Source of the DNA: Suttonella sp. R2A3
GTDB taxonomy: Bacteria > Pseudomonadota > Gammaproteobacteria > Cardiobacteriales > Cardiobacteriaceae
Assembly: GCF_021513215.1 (NCBI RefSeq)
Contig: NZ_CP090975.1
Location: forward strand, 489,501 to 553,500
Reading direction: 5' to 3'
DNA: 64,000 nt
In this document: positions 43,521-56,187 of the stretch, one piece after another
Numbering within the stretch: position 1 is the first letter of the stretch
How the letters are laid out: the number at the start of each line of letters is the position of its first letter
Notes under the pieces: generated by a model
The model's database searches: none
What the model was told of the DNA's origin: nothing
What the model saw: the letters and a program-made list of their open reading frames with translations, nothing else
Made by a program: the position numbers and the translations under genes

Positions 43521-44183
43521 ACGCAACGCTTGCACCGCCTGAAAATCTACCCGCACTTGATCAGCCGGCAATCCAGACTGCCGACACGATGCGTGTAATT
43601 CACTGGCTCCGGTTTCGCGTAATAATGCGCTGGCGTGTTCTGCACGCACGCCGACGCCGGGCAAAATGGTGAGTCGGTCACCCGCTTGTTTGACCATCGC
43701 GGCTAACTGCTCACGCCCCACCCAGGCTGACGCCGCGCCACCAGCGCTCAAAATACGGCTAAAGCCTAATTCAATCGCCGTCTCTAGCGCGGCAAATGGG
43801 TCTTCTAATGCGTCAAAAGCGCGATGCAACGTGACCGGCAAGCCTTCTGCCGCTGCCAGCAACTCTTTTAATGCCGCAATATCCAGCTCGTTATCGACAT
43901 TCAGCGCACCAAACACCAATCCTGCCGCACCAGCAAGTTTCGCCGCAGTGATTTCTGCATGCATTTGTTTGAGTGCTGCGGCGTCATAGACGAAATCACC
44001 TGCACGCGGGCGGATCATTACCATACACGGCGCATCAATCGATGAGATTTCGGTGAGCATATCAGCAGTCGGCGTCAAACCGTCTTCGCTTAATTGCGCG
44101 CATAGCTCAATACGATCAGCGCCATGTGCCACTGCGAGCTTGGCATCGGCAATCGTTTCTACACAAACTTCCAATAGAGCCAT
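43503..44183 (-). CDS. cutC: CutC family protein (PF03932)
   Basis: TIM-barrel protein first linked to copper handling, later questioned; true function unknown. 226 residues: MALLEVCVETIADAKLAVAH, GADRIELCAQLSEDGLTPT, MIRPRAGDFVY and the LHASCRQSG segment are conserved in the family. The frame is open to 44225, but the ATG at 44183 (or the adjacent one at 44186) has AAAGGAACG in front and matches the family start. Divergent from kdsA. Confidence 0.92.
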   Translation of the reverse strand: MALLEVCVETIADAKLAVAHGADRIELCAQLSEDGLTPTADMLTEISSIDAPCMVMIRPRAGDFVYDAAALKQMHAEITAAKLAGAAGLVFGALNVDNELDIAALKELLAAAEGLPVTLHRAFDALEDPFAALETAIELGFSRILSAGGAASAWVGREQLAAMVKQAGDRLTILPGVGVRAEHASALLRETGASELHASCRQSGLPADQVRVDFQAVQALRAAIDR

Positions 44184-44253
44184 CATCGTTCCTTTTGCTA
44201 CATTGCCCTTCATTTTACGCGACAAACAAATCTAGACGTTAAAACCTGCATAA

Positions 44254-48997
<4,744 letters not shown>

Positions 48998-49021
48998 GCG
49001 TCATCTACACATTTGAGCTTA

Positions 49022-49049
49022 ACGGCGCATAAACACATGCGCTGTTTTT
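49022..49049 (+). terminator. gyrB terminator
   Basis: ACGGCGCAT (49022-49030) pairs with ATGCGCTGT (49037-49045) over a 6-base loop with one G-U pair, followed by T-rich sequence (TTTTT to 49049). Lies 25 bases after the gyrB stop. Confidence 0.75.
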
Positions 49050-49132
49050 GTACTTTTTAGCCACTATTTATCTGTTTTGCTGATCTTTTTATCATTGATA
49101 AATCTGAAGGTAGTAACAAAGCATAAAAATTG

Positions 49133-49161
49133 TTGCGCTTATATTAGCTGCAGGTTACAAT
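49133..49161 (+). promoter_or_regulatory. fadL promoter
   Basis: TTGCGC (49133-49138) and TACAAT (49156-49161), 17 bases apart, in an otherwise non-coding 230-base gap. A good ribosome binding site (TAGGAGAACACC) follows before the fadL ATG. No operator was recognised. Confidence 0.6.
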
Positions 49162-49227
49162 CTGTTATAACCAAACATCAAACGTTCGCTTGAATGTGGG
49201 TTAAATAGCAACAAATAGGAGAACACC

Positions 49228-50538
49228 ATGCAGCAATTTCGTCTCAGCGCCCTATCGCTGATTGTTATGTCTACCATCGCTGGCCAGGCTGCTTTTGCTT
49301 CGGGCTATCATTTTGGTACGCAAAGCATTGCCGCGCAAAGCACCTCAAACGCCTCATCTGCTGAAGCAGATTCACCGGCAACCATTTTCTATAACCCAGC
49401 CGGTTTGAGCCACTTAAAAGGCACCCAAGTTACCGCGAATGTCGTTTCAGTCTTCCCAAGTGTGAAATATAGCAATGCCAAAGGCAAGGCTTCAGGTTCA
49501 GCAATTCCACCAACTGAGCGTAGCGAAGGTAAAATTACTGATCCACCGGTGATTGTGCCGCATATTTATGCCAGCCATGAAATCACCCCGCAACTCACTG
49601 CAGGTTTGGGTATCTACGTTCCATTTGGTACCAGCTCTTCATACGAAGACAATTCTGTGATGCGCTACAGCATTAAAAGCACCGATTTAGCGACCATCGA
49701 CATCAACCCAACGATTGCGTATGATTTTGGCAATGGCCATAGCGTGGCGGTCGGCGTCATTGGTCAGTATATGGATGCTGAATTACAGAAAAATACCAAT
49801 ATTGCAGGAATGCTTGGCGCACCAGTTGGTTCAGCCGATATCGGCACAACCATCTCTGGTGATGATTGGGGTATCGGTTATAACCTCGGCTGGATGTGGG
49901 ATATCAACGACAGCGCACGTATTGGTTTGAGCTACCGCTCAAAAATTAAACACACCTTAGAAGGTAGCGCAACTAAAGAAGCTATTGGTCCAGCCTTTGC
50001 AGGTGGAGTACCAGCTCCACTTCAACCACTTTTAGCCAAAGAAAAGGCCTCAGTAGATATCGTCACTCCCGAGTCACTTTCTTTACACGGCATGGTTAAA
50101 GTTGATCCTCAGCTGGACTTATTTGCTGATGTCACTTGGACCAAGCACTCACGCTTTGATAATTTAGATATCGAACTCGAAAGTGGCAAAAAAGTTAGCT
50201 TTAAACCAAACTGGCGTGATACCTATAAAGTGGCTCTTGGCGCGGCTTACCAGCTAAACGATCAATGGCAATTACGTGGTGGGGTTGCTTACGATAAATC
50301 ACCAGTCCGTGGCCCTGAAGATCGTCTCGCCACGATGCCAGATAACGATCGCATCTGGTTGTCTTTGGGTGCTAAATACGATATCAGCGAACAGCATAGC
50401 TTGAACTTCGCTTATAGCTACCTGCACATCAAAGATGCTTCGGTTGATTATAATGATGCCAGCACACATACTACCGCAAAAGCGGATTATAATAGCAGCG
50501 CCCACATCCTTGGCTTGCAGTACACTTATCGCTTCTAA
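49228..50538 (+). CDS. fadL: FadL/OmpP1 family outer membrane transporter
   Basis: A 14-strand outer membrane beta-barrel for long-chain fatty acids or other hydrophobic compounds. 436 residues with a signal peptide cleaved near Ala24 (AAFA|SG), the conserved plug start GYHFGTQSIAAQSTSNASSAE (first part), FYNPAGLSHLKG, and a terminal Phe (YTYRF) for barrel insertion. Own promoter and own terminator. Confidence 0.95.
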   Translation: MQQFRLSALSLIVMSTIAGQAAFASGYHFGTQSIAAQSTSNASSAEADSPATIFYNPAGLSHLKGTQVTANVVSVFPSVKYSNAKGKASGSAIPPTERSEGKITDPPVIVPHIYASHEITPQLTAGLGIYVPFGTSSSYEDNSVMRYSIKSTDLATIDINPTIAYDFGNGHSVAVGVIGQYMDAELQKNTNIAGMLGAPVGSADIGTTISGDDWGIGYNLGWMWDINDSARIGLSYRSKIKHTLEGSATKEAIGPAFAGGVPAPLQPLLAKEKASVDIVTPESLSLHGMVKVDPQLDLFADVTWTKHSRFDNLDIELESGKKVSFKPNWRDTYKVALGAAYQLNDQWQLRGGVAYDKSPVRGPEDRLATMPDNDRIWLSLGAKYDISEQHSLNFAYSYLHIKDASVDYNDASTHTTAKADYNSSAHILGLQYTYRF

Positions 50539-50552
50539 TCTGAACGATAAGC

Positions 50553-50588
50553 CCATAAAAAACGCCGCAAATGCGGCGTTTTTTATGG
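50553..50588. terminator. bidirectional terminator between fadL and speB
   Basis: Core stem AACGCCGC (50561-50568) and GCGGCGTT (50573-50580) with loop AAAT, extended by A-run and T-run so that both strands end in a U-tract. Serves the convergent fadL and speB genes. Confidence 0.93.
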
Positions 50589-50603
50589 ATGAGTTTGATA
50601 GTG

Positions 50604-51473
50604 TCAGTCTCGTGCGCGCGACACCAACCCCATCATTTTATACACCACTTCTGCTGTGGTGTAGTCATAAACATGAAAGCCATCAATCGGTGCTAATTCA
50701 ACCACATCCATACCAACCACCTGACGTTGCCCAATCACTGATTCAAGCAGATCAATCATTTGCCAATAGCTTAACCCCCCAGGCACCGGCGTTCCGGTTG
50801 CTGGCATAATCGCCCCATCAAGGCCATCAATATCGACCGTAATGTAAATGAGCTCCGGGAAGTCCTCAGGTAAGGTCATGCTATGAGTTGGGTTTTGCCG
50901 ACAGAGGCACCGCGCATCCAAATAATGAATACGATCGCTATGCGCATCACGGACTGCTTGTTCTTCAACGCTCATCGCGCGCACGCCAAGCTGGAATAAA
51001 GACATTCCTTCATCGACCAAGCGTTTCATCACACTGGCGTGACTCCATTTACTACCTTCATAGCTATCACGTAAATCCGCATGCGCATCAAATTGCACGA
51101 TGCCAATTTTTTGCTCCGGATACGCATCCGCCACCCCCATCACAGCACCATAACTCACCGTATGCTCGCCACCAAGCACTACTGGGATCTGCTTGCGCGC
51201 AGCGATTTTGCCATTCACGCTACGGATCCGCTGCATGATCGCTTCAGGATCACCAGAGCAATCAATCGCCGGATGAGTATAAATCCCCTCATTACACGGC
51301 TCGCTAACCCCATCGGTGGTCTCAAGCTGATCTGAAGCCTCAATGATCGCTGCGGGGCCTAACGACGTCCCGCTACCATAGCTCACGCTGTGTTCATACG
51401 GCACAGGCACAATATGAAACAGCGCTTGGTCTTCTTGGGGTTGCTCAATTTCTGAGCCGAGAAAAATACCCAT
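50604..51473 (-). CDS. speB: agmatinase
   Basis: Ureohydrolase turning agmatine into putrescine and urea. 289 residues with the dinuclear manganese ligands in GGEHTVSYG, DAHADLRD and TVDIDGLDG; the AdoMet-independent polyamine neighbours (nspC, the dehydrogenase at 54985, speA) support agmatine rather than arginine or guanidinobutyrate as substrate. Last of three closely packed minus-strand genes. Confidence 0.93.
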   Translation of the reverse strand: MGIFLGSEIEQPQEDQALFHIVPVPYEHSVSYGSGTSLGPAAIIEASDQLETTDGVSEPCNEGIYTHPAIDCSGDPEAIMQRIRSVNGKIAARKQIPVVLGGEHTVSYGAVMGVADAYPEQKIGIVQFDAHADLRDSYEGSKWSHASVMKRLVDEGMSLFQLGVRAMSVEEQAVRDAHSDRIHYLDARCLCRQNPTHSMTLPEDFPELIYITVDIDGLDGAIMPATGTPVPGGLSYWQMIDLLESVIGQRQVVGMDVVELAPIDGFHVYDYTTAEVVYKMMGLVSRARD

Positions 51474-51475
51474 TC

Positions 51476-52249
51476 TTACTCCTCTAAATTGATTAAATAA
51501 TCGCCTCGATAACCATTGTTTTCATGGCCATTGAGGGTTTTGCTGTAGCCGCGTTGGTTGCTGATAAAACGACAACCGCCATGAGTGAGCTCAATATTGC
51601 TGTGGCTATGGCCATAAATCCACGTATCGGCTAGTTCGTATAATTCGGGCAATTCGCTCGTCCAATACGCCGAGCGAACCAAGCCACCAGGTACTTTGGC
51701 ATGTTGTTCCGCAACCAGACACCGACTCGGCAAAAAATGGCTCACCACCAATTTATGCGTCGCATCATGGGCAAGCGCGTCTGCTAAAAACGCGACCGCG
51801 CGCTGATGTTCGGCAACTAAATCATCAGTGGTGAACACCCCTTTAGCATAGCGGATATATTTGAAATCCGGTAACGTCTTCTGCGCCCAGTCCATCGAAG
51901 CTTGAGTGTCCCCGGCTAACTGAAAATTGCTCCATAGCGTCGTCCCAGCTATCAACAGATCACCAAAACGCACCGCCTCATCATCAAGCAGGCGTACGTC
52001 ATAATCAGCAGCTAGCTGGCGATACGTTTCTTTGGCCTGATGAAAGTCATGACCGTAATATTCATGATTACCCAACACATAGAGCGTTGGCAGATCAGGC
52101 GCGGCACGACGCAGAAGATTAAAAAAGATTGGTAGTGTATCTTGATCACCAATATCCCCAGCGAGCACTAACAAATCAGCTTCTTGCAAGCGATCTAGCC
52201 AACAAAGGCTGACCTCGGTATGCAGGTCGCTATGTACGGCAATCTTCAT
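51476..52249 (-). CDS. calcineurin-like metallophosphoesterase
   Basis: 257 residues with the full metallophosphatase set: SDLHTE, AGDIGDQ, GNHEYYGHD, VVSHFLPS and GHSHSNIE. It lies 2 bases from speB and 3 from nspC on the same strand, so it is part of the polyamine operon. The natural substrate is unknown; nothing in the sequence says whether it acts on a nucleotide, a sugar phosphate or a phosphodiester. No signal peptide, so cytoplasmic. Confidence 0.88.
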   Translation of the reverse strand: MKIAVHSDLHTEVSLCWLDRLQEADLLVLAGDIGDQDTLPIFFNLLRRAAPDLPTLYVLGNHEYYGHDFHQAKETYRQLAADYDVRLLDDEAVRFGDLLIAGTTLWSNFQLAGDTQASMDWAQKTLPDFKYIRYAKGVFTTDDLVAEHQRAVAFLADALAHDATHKLVVSHFLPSRCLVAEQHAKVPGGLVRSAYWTSELPELYELADTWIYGHSHSNIELTHGGCRFISNQRGYSKTLNGHENNGYRGDYLINLEE

Positions 52250-52252
52250 CGC

Positions 52253-53467
52253 TTAAGAAAGCCGCATTTTGAAATCATCATAACCAAATTCACGCACCAC
52301 CTTAAGCGAATCATCACGACTGTCCCAAACCACGATACTCGGCAATTTCACCCCGTTAAAGGTGTTGGTTTTGACCATCGTATAATGGCTCATATCCATA
52401 AACATCAAACGCTGGCCGACTGTTAGCGGCTCGTCAAAGCTGTAATCACCAATCACATCCCCTGCCAAACACGTCAAACCACCGATACGATAGGTATGCG
52501 CTTTTGCCTGTGGCAAACCCGCACCATAGAGTTCGGCACGATACGGCATCTCGAGTACATCAGGCAAATGTGCAGTACACGAGCCATCAATAATCGCTAA
52601 GTGCATCGCATTTTCTTTAATATCGAGTACCTCTGTGACATACACGCCTGTGCCAAGCGCAATCGCCTCACCCGGCTCGATGATCACCTCAACGTCCCAC
52701 CGCGCACGAAACGCTTGAATCAACTCAATCAATTCGTCAACCTGATAATCCTCACGGGTAATATGATGCCCACCACCCATATTGACCCAACGCATTTGTG
52801 GTAAAAACTCGCCAAATTGTGCCTCAACAGCCGCCAAAGTGCGTTTTAAAGGCGCGACATCTTGCTCACACAGATTATGCACGTGCAGGCCACTAATACC
52901 GTCTAGTGACGCACCGTTAAAATCCTCACGAATAATCCCTAAACGCGAACCTGGTGCACTGGGGTCATAAATCTCCACCGTGCCTTCTGATTGCTGCGGA
53001 TTCACCCGTAAGCCAAATTCCAGGTTCGGTCGCGCCATTTTTGCCGCCTTGATTTGCGGTTGAAAGCGTTGCCACTGCGAAAAAGAATTAAAAATCACAT
53101 GATCTGACAGCGCGAGCACTTCTTCGATATCGCTTGGGGGAAATGCTGCTGAAAAGGTATGCACTTCGCCACTAAAGAACTCACGCCCCAATTTCGCTTC
53201 GTGCAACCCGCTAGCGCACACGCCGGATAAATACTGATCGATCAGCGGGGCAAAATGGTGCATGGCAAAGCCTTTAAGCGCCAGTAATACCTTCGCGCCA
53301 CTTTCTTGTTGCACTCGGGCTAATAAGCGCAGGTTGCGCTCAAGCAGCGCCTGATCAACCACATAACATGGCGTGGGAAGTCGTGCGGTATCTAGCTGAG
53401 AAAAAGTATCCAAATCATGAGCCTCTGTCAGTAATCTTGCGGTTATTCCGCTCACATAAATGCGCAT
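52253..53467 (-). CDS. nspC: carboxynorspermidine/carboxyspermidine decarboxylase
   Basis: PLP enzyme of the alanine-racemase fold that decarboxylates carboxy(nor)spermidine to (nor)spermidine. PTPCYVVDQALLERN, the PLP lysine in LLALKGFAMH, GLHVHNLCEQ, VNMGGGHHIT, VIIEPGEA and CTAHLPDVLEMPYR are present. The frame starts at ATG 53467 (404 residues), but TATAAT overlaps that ATG on the minus strand. If this is the -10, translation must start later, for example at TTG 53413 with GAGG in front, just before the conserved core. Confidence 0.9.
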   Translation of the reverse strand: MRIYVSGITARLLTEAHDLDTFSQLDTARLPTPCYVVDQALLERNLRLLARVQQESGAKVLLALKGFAMHHFAPLIDQYLSGVCASGLHEAKLGREFFSGEVHTFSAAFPPSDIEEVLALSDHVIFNSFSQWQRFQPQIKAAKMARPNLEFGLRVNPQQSEGTVEIYDPSAPGSRLGIIREDFNGASLDGISGLHVHNLCEQDVAPLKRTLAAVEAQFGEFLPQMRWVNMGGGHHITREDYQVDELIELIQAFRARWDVEVIIEPGEAIALGTGVYVTEVLDIKENAMHLAIIDGSCTAHLPDVLEMPYRAELYGAGLPQAKAHTYRIGGLTCLAGDVIGDYSFDEPLTVGQRLMFMDMSHYTMVKTNTFNGVKLPSIVVWDSRDDSLKVVREFGYDDFKMRLS

Positions 53468-53581
53468 TATAGTGTGTATAAACCGCCGTTACCGAGATAT
53501 TTATGTGTTATATTTTGATTCTTTGATTTCATATAACTGCTCGTAGCGCCTGTCGCTAAAGCACACTAACCAAGGATACCT

Positions 53582-54925
53582 ATGCTGCCAGTTCTCCAAA
53601 GTGTTATCAACGACCTTCGCAAACGCGACCCAATGCAATACGAATTTCACCAAGCGGTGGAAGAAGTCTGGCATGCCGTGAACACCTTTTTAGAGCACAA
53701 CCCGCGCTATTGCGATCAATCACTCTTAGAAAGCCTGGTTGAGCCTGAGCGGATTATTATCTTCCGGATTCCCTGGGTTGATGATAACGGTCGCCTACAG
53801 GTTAATCGCGGCTACCGCGTGCAAATGAACTCGGCGATTGGACCGTATAAAGGGGGCTTACGTTTTCATCCGAGCGTTAATCTAAGTGTATTGAAGTTTT
53901 TAGCGTTTGAGCAAACCTTTAAAAATGCCCTGACCACCCTTCCTTTAGGCAGTGCAAAAGGCGGTGCCGATTTTGATCCTAAAGGTAAATCAGATAATGA
54001 AGTACGGCGCTTTTGCCAATCGATGATGAACGAGCTCTATCGCCACATTGGCCCAACCACTGACATTCCCGCGGGCGATATCGGCGTTGGTGCGCGCGAA
54101 ATCGGTTATCTCTATGGGCAATACCGCCGCCTGAATAACCTGGTTGAACAAGGTGTAATCACTGGTAAAGGACTGGCCTACGGCGGTAGCCGAATGCGCA
54201 CCGAGGCCACAGGCTATGGTTTGATCTATTTTATCGCAGAAATGCTCGCCCATATTGGTGATGGGCTTAAAGGCAAAACAGTATGTATTTCTGGTTCTGG
54301 CAATGTTGCGCAATACGCGGCTGAAAAGCTGCTCAATGAAGGCGCCAAAGTGCTAAGCTTATCGGATTCTGGCGGCACGCTATACGTTAAAGACGGTTTG
54401 ACACGTGAGATGCTTGAGACGATTAAACAACTGAAAAATGAAGAACGTGGTCGACTTGAACAATGGGCAGAACAACACAATCTAACCTTTTATTCTGACC
54501 AACGTCCTTGGCAGATTGCCTGTGATATCGCCCTGCCTTGTGCCACCCAAAACGAACTCGAGCTTGACGACGCTAAAGCGCTGATTACTAATGACTGTCA
54601 ATTGGTCGCAGAAGGCGCGAATATGCCGTGTTCGAATGATGCGATTATCGCCTTGCAAAAACACCAAGTCCTTTATGCGCCGGGTAAGGCGAGTAACGCA
54701 GGTGGTGTCGCCACTTCAGGGTTAGAGATGACGCAGAACCGTCAAGGCTATTTCTGGCCAGCCGAGCAAGTGGATGCAAAACTGCGTGAAATCATGCAGC
54801 AAATTCATGCTGATTGCCTGACGTATTCACCAGCAATCAAAGGTACGGTTGATTACCAATGTGGCGCCAATGTTGCGGGCTTTGTTAAAGTCGCTGACGC
54901 GATGATCGCTCAAGGCTATTTATAA
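53582..54925 (+). CDS. gdhA: glutamate dehydrogenase, NADP-type
   Basis: Makes glutamate from 2-oxoglutarate and ammonia. 447 residues: GPYKGGLRFHPSVNLSVLKF, catalytic Lys in LPLGSAKGGADFDPKG, and the nucleotide motif GSGNVAQYAAEKL. Length and motifs match the hexameric bacterial NADP form. It sits alone on the plus strand between the two halves of the polyamine gene set. Confidence 0.97.
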   Translation: MLPVLQSVINDLRKRDPMQYEFHQAVEEVWHAVNTFLEHNPRYCDQSLLESLVEPERIIIFRIPWVDDNGRLQVNRGYRVQMNSAIGPYKGGLRFHPSVNLSVLKFLAFEQTFKNALTTLPLGSAKGGADFDPKGKSDNEVRRFCQSMMNELYRHIGPTTDIPAGDIGVGAREIGYLYGQYRRLNNLVEQGVITGKGLAYGGSRMRTEATGYGLIYFIAEMLAHIGDGLKGKTVCISGSGNVAQYAAEKLLNEGAKVLSLSDSGGTLYVKDGLTREMLETIKQLKNEERGRLEQWAEQHNLTFYSDQRPWQIACDIALPCATQNELELDDAKALITNDCQLVAEGANMPCSNDAIIALQKHQVLYAPGKASNAGGVATSGLEMTQNRQGYFWPAEQVDAKLREIMQQIHADCLTYSPAIKGTVDYQCGANVAGFVKVADAMIAQGYL

Positions 54926-54953
54926 CAGCCTCGAGCGTCCATTACTTTATTGA

Positions 54954-54986
54954 CTGCCAGAGGGATAACCTCTGGCAGTGTGTTTT
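54954..54986. terminator. gdhA terminator
   Basis: CTGCCAGAGG (54954-54963) and CCTCTGGCAG (54969-54978) form a 10-pair stem over GATAA, followed by TGTGTTTT. The end touches the stop of the minus-strand dehydrogenase gene, and the strong stem may serve both convergent genes. Confidence 0.85.
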
Positions 54987-56175
54987 AAAGCTCGGTTGCT
55001 TGCCAAGGCAAGCCGTATGCAGACAACGCTTCTAAGAATGGATCAGGGTCAAATTGTTCCATATTGAACACACCATCGCCCTGCCAAGTCTCTTCGAGCA
55101 TCATTTTTGCCCCAACCATTGCTGGCACACCGGTTGTGTAGGAAATCGCCTGTGAGCCAACTTCCGCGTAACACGCTTCATGATCACAAATGTTATAGAC
55201 ATAAACGGTTTTTTCCTGACCATCTTTAACGCCTTTAGCGACACAGCCAATACACGTTTTACCTTTCGTGCGTGGGCCAAGCGAGGCTGGATCAGGCAGA
55301 ACAGCCCTTAAGAACTGAATCGGGATAATTTCTTTACCCTCATACATTACTGGCTCAATCCCAGTCATGCCAACATTTTCCAGTACCTTCAAATGGTTGA
55401 GGTAATTATCAGAAAAGGTCATCCAAAAACGTGCTTGTTTGATTTCCGGAAAGTGCTTGACTAAAGATTCAAGCTCTTCGTGATACATCATATAAATGTT
55501 CTTCTCACCAATACCAGCAGGGAAATCAAAGCTGCGTTTATTCGATAGCGCAGGCGTAACCACCCAGTCACCATCTTCCCAATGCCTCGCTTCGGCGGTC
55601 ACTTCGCGAATATTAATTTCTGGATTGAAGTTAGTGGCAAACGGTAGACCATGATCGCCGGCATTGGCATCAATAATATCGAGCTCATGGATCTCATCGA
55701 GCAAATGCTTCTTAATATAGGCGGTAAACACATTGGTCACCCCAGGGTCAAAACCGCTGCCTAACAGCGCCATAATCCCTTTTTCCTTAAAGCGCTCTTG
55801 ATACGCCCACTGCCATTTATATTCGAACTTCGCTTCTTCTGGCGGCTCGTAGTTGGCGGTATCCAGATAATCGACACCGGTCGCCAAACACGCATCCATA
55901 ATATGCAGATCCTGATACGGCAGTGCGATATTCATCACCAAATCGGGCTTAATCTCTTCGATCAGCTCGATCATCGCACCAACGTTATCGGCGTCAATTT
56001 CGCGCGTTTTTACCGTCACACCGTATTTTTTCTTCACCGCTTGCGCGATGTCGTTACATTTTTTCAGCGTTCTACTGGCCAGCGTAATCTCTTGGAACGT
56101 CTCGCTCGCCTCAGCACATTTATGCACCACCACATTACTCACGCCACCGGCGCCAATAATCAATACATGAGCCAT
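54985..56175 (-). CDS. carboxynorspermidine/carboxyspermidine dehydrogenase (saccharopine dehydrogenase family)
   Basis: Couples aspartate semialdehyde to putrescine (or diaminopropane) by reductive amination, giving carboxyspermidine (or carboxynorspermidine). 396 residues: Rossmann start MAHVLIIGAGGVSNVVVHKC, GVDYLDTANYEPPEEAKF, GSGFDPGVTNVFTAY and a TTGVPAMVGAKMML segment, as in this branch of the family. Neighbours nspC, speA and speB make the polyamine role much more likely than lysine metabolism. With speB giving putrescine, spermidine is the expected end product. Starts 12 bases after speA. Confidence 0.92.
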   Translation of the reverse strand: MAHVLIIGAGGVSNVVVHKCAEASETFQEITLASRTLKKCNDIAQAVKKKYGVTVKTREIDADNVGAMIELIEEIKPDLVMNIALPYQDLHIMDACLATGVDYLDTANYEPPEEAKFEYKWQWAYQERFKEKGIMALLGSGFDPGVTNVFTAYIKKHLLDEIHELDIIDANAGDHGLPFATNFNPEINIREVTAEARHWEDGDWVVTPALSNKRSFDFPAGIGEKNIYMMYHEELESLVKHFPEIKQARFWMTFSDNYLNHLKVLENVGMTGIEPVMYEGKEIIPIQFLRAVLPDPASLGPRTKGKTCIGCVAKGVKDGQEKTVYVYNICDHEACYAEVGSQAISYTTGVPAMVGAKMMLEETWQGDGVFNMEQFDPDPFLEALSAYGLPWQATEL

Positions 56176-56187
56176 TTTGCTCTCCTT

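Noticed and set aside
53990-54313. 107-codon minus-strand frame inside gdhA, and other long shadows such as 25812-26357, 22430-22990 and 13905-14402
   Set aside because: They lie fully inside well-identified genes on the other strand, have no ribosome sites of note and unnatural compositions.
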